Below are positions 42,534 to 46,398 of a stretch of 46,398 nucleotides of DNA, piece by piece (within the stretch, counting starts at the first letter, position 1; each line of letters starts with the position of its first letter). Source of the DNA: an uncultured Collinsella sp. Lineage in GTDB: Bacteria; Actinomycetota; Coriobacteriia; Coriobacteriales; Coriobacteriaceae. The position numbers and the translations under genes were made by a program. The stretch covers positions 1 through 46,398 of the forward strand of contig CANRSF010000017.1 of the NCBI GenBank assembly GCA_947642445.1, read 5' to 3'. The notes under the pieces were generated by a model. It had not been told where the DNA came from. It made no database searches and saw nothing but the letters and a program-made list of their open reading frames with translations.

Positions 42534-43970
42534 ATGGCAGAATCTCGTGCGGAGCGTAGGGCTCGTCGTGCTTTGATGGAGGCGACTGAGGGGTCAGAGG
42601 AGAAAAAATCTTCTAAGAAATCCAAGTTGTCTCTGAATGCGAAGGGTAAGTCGGCTAAGGGCAAGCGTCCCGGCTCTCGTCGGAGCGAGGATAAGGCATC
42701 TCAGACTTGCTCCAAGCGCCCGTATAAGAATCCGGTTCCGTCTGCGCGCAAGGCCGTTGATCCCAAGTCTCCTTGTTCCATCATGAAAGCTTGCGGTGGG
42801 TGTACGGCGCTCAATCGTCCTTATAAGAAGCAGCTCGCCGCCAAGCAGGCTGCTATGGAGGAGCTTTTTGCTTCGCTTTGTGAGCGTGAGGGCATTGCTG
42901 TAGATCCTATTCGTGGCATGGGTGTCACCCTGGGCGACCCGGGCAAATATCCTGCGCCGCGTGGCTTTCGTCATAAGGCTGCCACTCCCTTTGCTCCCGG
43001 TAAGGAGGGCGCCGTCCGTTGCGGTTTCTTTGAGCGCGGCACGCACAAGATCGTTGCCGTACCCGAATGCCCCGTCGAGGCACCGGGCGCCCGTCAGATT
43101 CTCAACGGCATCGCACGCGAAGCTGAGCGGCTGCATATTCCCGCCTTTAATGAAGACAAGCATCTTGGTTTACTTCGCTATGCCGTCGTCCGCTGCGGTT
43201 GGCGTACCGACCAGGTCATGGTCACGCTCGTGACCGCTCAGCGCGACTTGCCTCATGCGCAGGAGTTCTTTGAGGCTGTCGCCGCACTCAATCCGCACAT
43301 CGTCACCGTCGCCCAAAACATCAACGGACGTCCCGGCAACGCCATCCTCGGCGAGGAAACCCGCATTGTATATGGCGCCGAGTGCATGCGCGACCAGCTG
43401 CTCGGCTGCGAGTTCGATATCTCCCCCACCGCGTTCTACCAGACCAACCCGCAGCAGACCGAGCTGCTCTATCAGCTCGCGATTGACGGCATGGACCTGC
43501 AGCAGGGCGACGTACTCATGGATGCCTATTGCGGTAGCGGAACTATCGGCCTGTGCGCAGCTAAAGATGCCCAGAACAAGGGTATCGGCATTATGCTGCT
43601 CGGCGTTGAGCGCAACCCGGCGGGCATTGCCGACGCACGTCGCAATGCCGAGCTCAACGGCCTCACCCGCAGCGCTTGGTTTATGGCCGACGACGCCACC
43701 GACTACATCCTGGATGCCGCCGACAACAACGAACGCGTCGACGTTCTTTCCATCGATCCGCCGCGCGCCGGCTCCACGCCCGAGTTCCTCGAAGCTGCCT
43801 GCGCGCTTAAGCCGCGCCGCATCACCTATATCAGCTGCAACCCCGTAACTCAAGAGCGCGACCTGCATCAGCTCCTCGACGGAGGCTATCGCCTGCTCAA
43901 GATCACGCCCGTCGACATGTTCCCTCACACCGACCACACCGAAACCGTAGCGGTCCTCGAACGCCGCTAA
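42534..43970 (+). CDS. 23S rRNA uracil-C5 methyltransferase (RlmD/TrmA family)
   Basis: A 478-residue SAM-dependent RNA m5U methyltransferase. C81, C87 and C90 (CSIMKACGGC) plus a Cys near 178 (VPECPV) are the iron-sulfur ligands of the RlmD/RlmCD group. SAM motif I is DAYCGSGTIGL, SIDPPRAG binds the base, and SCNPVTQERDL holds the nucleophilic Cys. An unusual Lys/Arg/Ser-rich N-terminal extension fills residues 1-75. GTGGAG lies 6 nt before the ATG. Codons in the first 140 residues end in T far more often than in the rest. Which uridine is methylated cannot be told. Confidence 0.9.
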   Translation: MAESRAERRARRALMEATEGSEEKKSSKKSKLSLNAKGKSAKGKRPGSRRSEDKASQTCSKRPYKNPVPSARKAVDPKSPCSIMKACGGCTALNRPYKKQLAAKQAAMEELFASLCEREGIAVDPIRGMGVTLGDPGKYPAPRGFRHKAATPFAPGKEGAVRCGFFERGTHKIVAVPECPVEAPGARQILNGIAREAERLHIPAFNEDKHLGLLRYAVVRCGWRTDQVMVTLVTAQRDLPHAQEFFEAVAALNPHIVTVAQNINGRPGNAILGEETRIVYGAECMRDQLLGCEFDISPTAFYQTNPQQTELLYQLAIDGMDLQQGDVLMDAYCGSGTIGLCAAKDAQNKGIGIMLLGVERNPAGIADARRNAELNGLTRSAWFMADDATDYILDAADNNERVDVLSIDPPRAGSTPEFLEAACALKPRRITYISCNPVTQERDLHQLLDGGYRLLKITPVDMFPHTDHTETVAVLERR

Positions 43971-43998
43971 CCAACCTCAGTAGATTTTTGGGACAAGA

Positions 43999-44028
43999 AA
44001 GGGGGCGACCCGCCTGGGCCGCCCCCTT
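43999..44028. terminator. Bidirectional terminator between convergent genes
   Basis: AAGGGGGC (43999-44006) pairs with GCCCCCTT (44021-44028). It lies between the rlmD-like and PHP genes, which converge. Confidence 0.6.
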
Positions 44029-44048
44029 CGCTTGGTTTATAAACTCCG

Positions 44049-44870
44049 CTACATCCCATTGCGCAGATCGCACACGTCGGCTGCCGCCATCTCGCGCAGC
44101 AGCGTCTCGCGATCGCGCGTCACGATCAGATCCAACGGGAAGTGAATCTCGTCGAGCATCTTGCGAGCGTAATCGAGCTTGCCAATGGCCATGCCAATGT
44201 GGGCATCGGTCGACACGCCAATGCCCACGCCCAGCTCGGCGCAGCGCTCGGCGATCTTGCGGCATACGGCCCAATGCTCAGTGTCGACACCGTGTTCAAG
44301 ACTATGGTTGTTGATCTCGATGATCTTATGCTTGGCCTTGGCCGCCAACAACACCTCATCGATATCAAACGGAACGCCCGAACGCCCCGTGTGACCCAGC
44401 ATGAACACCTTGGGGTGCTCCAGGGCATTGATATACATCTCGGTCGCCTGGGCAAGCGTCGCACCTTCGGCAATCTGCGGATTATGCACGCTTGCCACCA
44501 AATAATCCAAATTGCGCGTAACCAAATCGAACAGTGAATGCTGACGGCTGTACGAATCGCCGGCGATATCGAGCGTGACAGGAGTGTCCTCGCCAAACAG
44601 GCTTCCGTCCAGCGAAACGATATCGGCCTCGGCACCACGCAGCACCAGCACGCCGCTCCAAATGCGCGGCCAGATATCCTGGTTGATAAAGAATTGGTAA
44701 CTGCGCAGGTCATTGGGGCAAGCCGTAACCATAGAGCTCAGATGGTCGGCAGATCCGAGCACCTGCAGGCCACGCTCTGCCGCCCAGTACACATTCTCCT
44801 CAATGGTCGAATATGCATGCGCAGAGAACATCGTATGGGTATGAATGTCACAAGAAAGCAGGTAGGGCAT
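44049..44870 (-). CDS. PHP-domain phosphatase/hydrolase (YcdX-like)
   Basis: A 273-residue PHP metal-dependent hydrolase. Metal ligands appear in order: DIHTHT (8-13), H43 (ADHLS), E81 (AEAD), H128 (VASVHNP), H160 (GHTGR), and the terminal D-H pair (STDAHIG). This matches the YcdX group of trinuclear zinc phosphatases. The substrate is unknown. No ribosome-binding sequence is strong (AGGAGACC just upstream of ATG). It is monocistronic. Confidence 0.9.
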   Translation of the reverse strand: MPYLLSCDIHTHTMFSAHAYSTIEENVYWAAERGLQVLGSADHLSSMVTACPNDLRSYQFFINQDIWPRIWSGVLVLRGAEADIVSLDGSLFGEDTPVTLDIAGDSYSRQHSLFDLVTRNLDYLVASVHNPQIAEGATLAQATEMYINALEHPKVFMLGHTGRSGVPFDIDEVLLAAKAKHKIIEINNHSLEHGVDTEHWAVCRKIAERCAELGVGIGVSTDAHIGMAIGKLDYARKMLDEIHFPLDLIVTRDRETLLREMAAADVCDLRNGM

Positions 44871-44970
44871 CAGGTCTCCTTATCTGGCACGGCCGTCGCT
44901 TATATTCATTGTACGCATAGCCTTCGATAGTCGTAAAACTGCTTCATCCCAATCACACAACGACATAGAC

Positions 44971-45001
44971 AACGGGGTCCGGCTTAACACCAAACCCCGT
45001 T
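44971..45001 (-). terminator. Possible terminator after the aminotransferase gene
   Basis: AACGGGGT (44971-44978) pairs with ACCCCGTT (44994-45001), 35 nt after the stop. The T run on the minus strand is poor. Confidence 0.4.
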
Positions 45002-45035
45002 TCACGTAAAACATTGTAGGCAGAGCGCTTTACTT

Positions 45036-46220
45036 TTAACGATACTCGTCCGCCAACTGTTTCCAAGCGGGTAGCGAATTGACAATCGTTTCGTAGCTCA
45101 CGCAATAGCCCAGGCGGAACCAACCCGGCATACCAAAGCTGTCCGAGGGAACCGCAAGCAGCTCATACTTCTTTGCGCGCTCGCAAAACGCATTCGCATC
45201 GGGCTCCAACGCTTTCACCCATAGGTAGAACGCGCCATCCGGCTCAACATAGGTGTAGCCGTAGTCCGCCAAGGCATCGGTGAGCGCCGTGCGGTTGCGA
45301 GCATACGCCTCGACATCGCTCGGCTCATCAATACAATCGATAATCACGCGCTGGAAGAGCGCCGGTGCACATACAAAACCCAGCGTACGGGCAGCACCCG
45401 CAACAGCCGGCATCAGACGCGCAGCCTGCGGATTGGTGTTGGGAACCAAGATCCAGCCAACGCGCTCACCAGGCAGCGACAGCGACTTGGAGTACGAATA
45501 GCACACGACGGTGTGCTCGTAGATCGAGGGGACCCAAGGCACCTCGGCACCGTACACGATCTCGCGATACGGTTCATCCGAGATAAGCATAATCGGGTTC
45601 TGGGGATCGCGCTTAGCGTTGACCTCGCGCAGAACATTAGCCAGACGCGTCAGCGTGTCGCGCGTATACACGGCACCGGTCGGATTGTTTGGCGAGTCGA
45701 TAATGACAGCGGCCGTCTTATCAGTGATCGCCTTGAGCACATTACCCACACTCAGCTGGAACGTGTCTTCGTCGGCAAGCGCCTCGACACACGTGCAGCC
45801 GGCCTTCTCAATCCATACGCGATACTCCGGGAAGTACGGGGCGATAACAATGACCTCGTCGCCCGGGTTCGTAACGGCGTTGAGCGTGCAGGTGAGCGAA
45901 GCCGCAGCACCCACCGTCATAAAGACGTCCTTGCCCTCATAGCTCGTGCCAAAACGGCGGTTGAGCGATTCGGCGACGGCTGCTCGGCATTGCGGCAGGC
46001 CCGGCGCGGGCGTATAGCCGTGCAGCTGGTCGCTTGGCAGCTCCAGGGCCTTCTTTATGGACTCCGCCACGGCAGCGGGCGCCGGAACACTCGGATTTCC
46101 CAGCGAAAAATCGAACACGTTCTCTGCACCGATCTGCGCCTTGCGCTCAAGGCCATAGCTAAAGATCTCACGGATGATAGAGCTTTCCGCACCGCGAGCA
46201 TACATAGTTTCGTTGATCAT
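45036..46220 (-). CDS. Class I/II pyridoxal-phosphate aminotransferase
   Basis: A 394-residue fold-type I aminotransferase (AspC-like). DSPNNPTGAVY (about 184-194) and ISDEPYREIVY are conserved, and the PLP lysine is in CYSYSKSLSLPGERVGW. The terminal FRLGYCVS includes the carboxylate-binding Arg. Likely substrates are aspartate, alanine or aromatic amino acids with 2-oxoglutarate. AAAGGGGAACAG precedes the ATG at 46220. It is the last gene before the right window end; 46221-46345 holds no feature. Confidence 0.93.
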   Translation of the reverse strand: MINETMYARGAESSIIREIFSYGLERKAQIGAENVFDFSLGNPSVPAPAAVAESIKKALELPSDQLHGYTPAPGLPQCRAAVAESLNRRFGTSYEGKDVFMTVGAAASLTCTLNAVTNPGDEVIVIAPYFPEYRVWIEKAGCTCVEALADEDTFQLSVGNVLKAITDKTAAVIIDSPNNPTGAVYTRDTLTRLANVLREVNAKRDPQNPIMLISDEPYREIVYGAEVPWVPSIYEHTVVCYSYSKSLSLPGERVGWILVPNTNPQAARLMPAVAGAARTLGFVCAPALFQRVIIDCIDEPSDVEAYARNRTALTDALADYGYTYVEPDGAFYLWVKALEPDANAFCERAKKYELLAVPSDSFGMPGWFRLGYCVSYETIVNSLPAWKQLADEYR

Positions 46221-46345
46221 CTGTTCCCCTTTCGCATAGGCGGTATTGTACGCTTTAGCCGAGCAAAGTGCCGCAGCAATGTGACCCGAAATTTATCGGC
46301 TTCACCCGTAAGCAGCGGGCAGTCTCCATATCGCCCAAAAGAAAA

Positions 46346-46397
46346 GGCTCTGTTAGACCAAGGTTGACACGATCGGCTGTTCGTCGAACCGGGAAAT
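46346..46397. repeat. Right copy of window-terminal inverted repeat
   Basis: The reverse complement of 46364-46397 equals 1-34, and that of 46346-46360 equals 38-52; 46361-46363 is the mismatch triplet. Read inwards it also gives an open frame of about 60 codons, but without an ATG at the equivalent of position 35. Confidence 0.8.
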
Positions 46398-46398
46398 A

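Overview
The window looks like chromosomal DNA from a high-GC Gram-positive gut fermenter of the Coriobacteriia, most likely Collinsella or a close relative. This is inferred from GC-rich coding, a short SRP RNA without an Alu domain, PTS sugar uptake, a LarE homologue, an LPxTG-like surface protein, and TACAAT-type -10 boxes with good Shine-Dalgarno sites. No 16S gene is present, so the genus is inference. The contents are mostly housekeeping and metabolism (SRP RNA, tRNA-Ser, ilvE, cysE, glmS, rlmD). No prophage, CRISPR array or intact transposase was seen.

Layout. 1-900: partial cell-wall-anchored coiled-coil protein. 1.2-4.7 kb: ffs, a TadA-glycerate kinase fusion, tRNA-Ser(UGA), a TetR regulator and lemA. 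5.1-8.1 kb: ilvE, a DedA protein and cysE. 8.1-12.4 kb: a MarR-controlled heterodimeric ABC exporter with paired operator boxes. 12.5-18 kb: small unknown genes, a nitroreductase, a degenerate NtrC-like regulator, a YeiH-type transporter and a GntR regulator. 18.2-20.1 kb: glmS. 20.6-25.3 kb: a lacI-HAD-larE block followed by a second copy in which lacI and larE have decayed and only the HAD gene is intact. 25.5-26.4 kb: modD. 26.6-36 kb: a minus-strand sugar locus (aldolase, UlaABC-like PTS, TPR protein, P-loop kinase-DeoC fusion, GntR, transaldolase, EIIB/transaldolase relic, split transketolase, EIIA). 36.4-46.4 kb: secreted nuclease, EF-G-like GTPase, amino-acid ABC importer, RlmD, PHP hydrolase, aminotransferase.

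The sugar locus forms a plausible pathway. A PTS imports and phosphorylates a sugar. A kinase-aldolase fusion, transaldolase, two-subunit transketolase and class II aldolase would then move five-carbon intermediates into glycolysis. The substrate cannot be read from sequence.

The most unusual part is the intergenic space. One repeat family (R1, three copies) folds into a long multi-stem hairpin whose arms differ between copies by compensatory changes; every copy starts within 6 nt of a stop codon, in the sense orientation of that gene. Other repeats are R2 (four copies, GGGACAGG-type loop), R3 and R5 nested between glmS and lacI, a seven-copy TTAGAGAGA array, a 41-bp perfect inverted repeat, a 24-bp perfect hairpin and a 22-bp perfect palindrome. 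The two ends of the window are themselves near-perfect inverted repeats of 52 nt.
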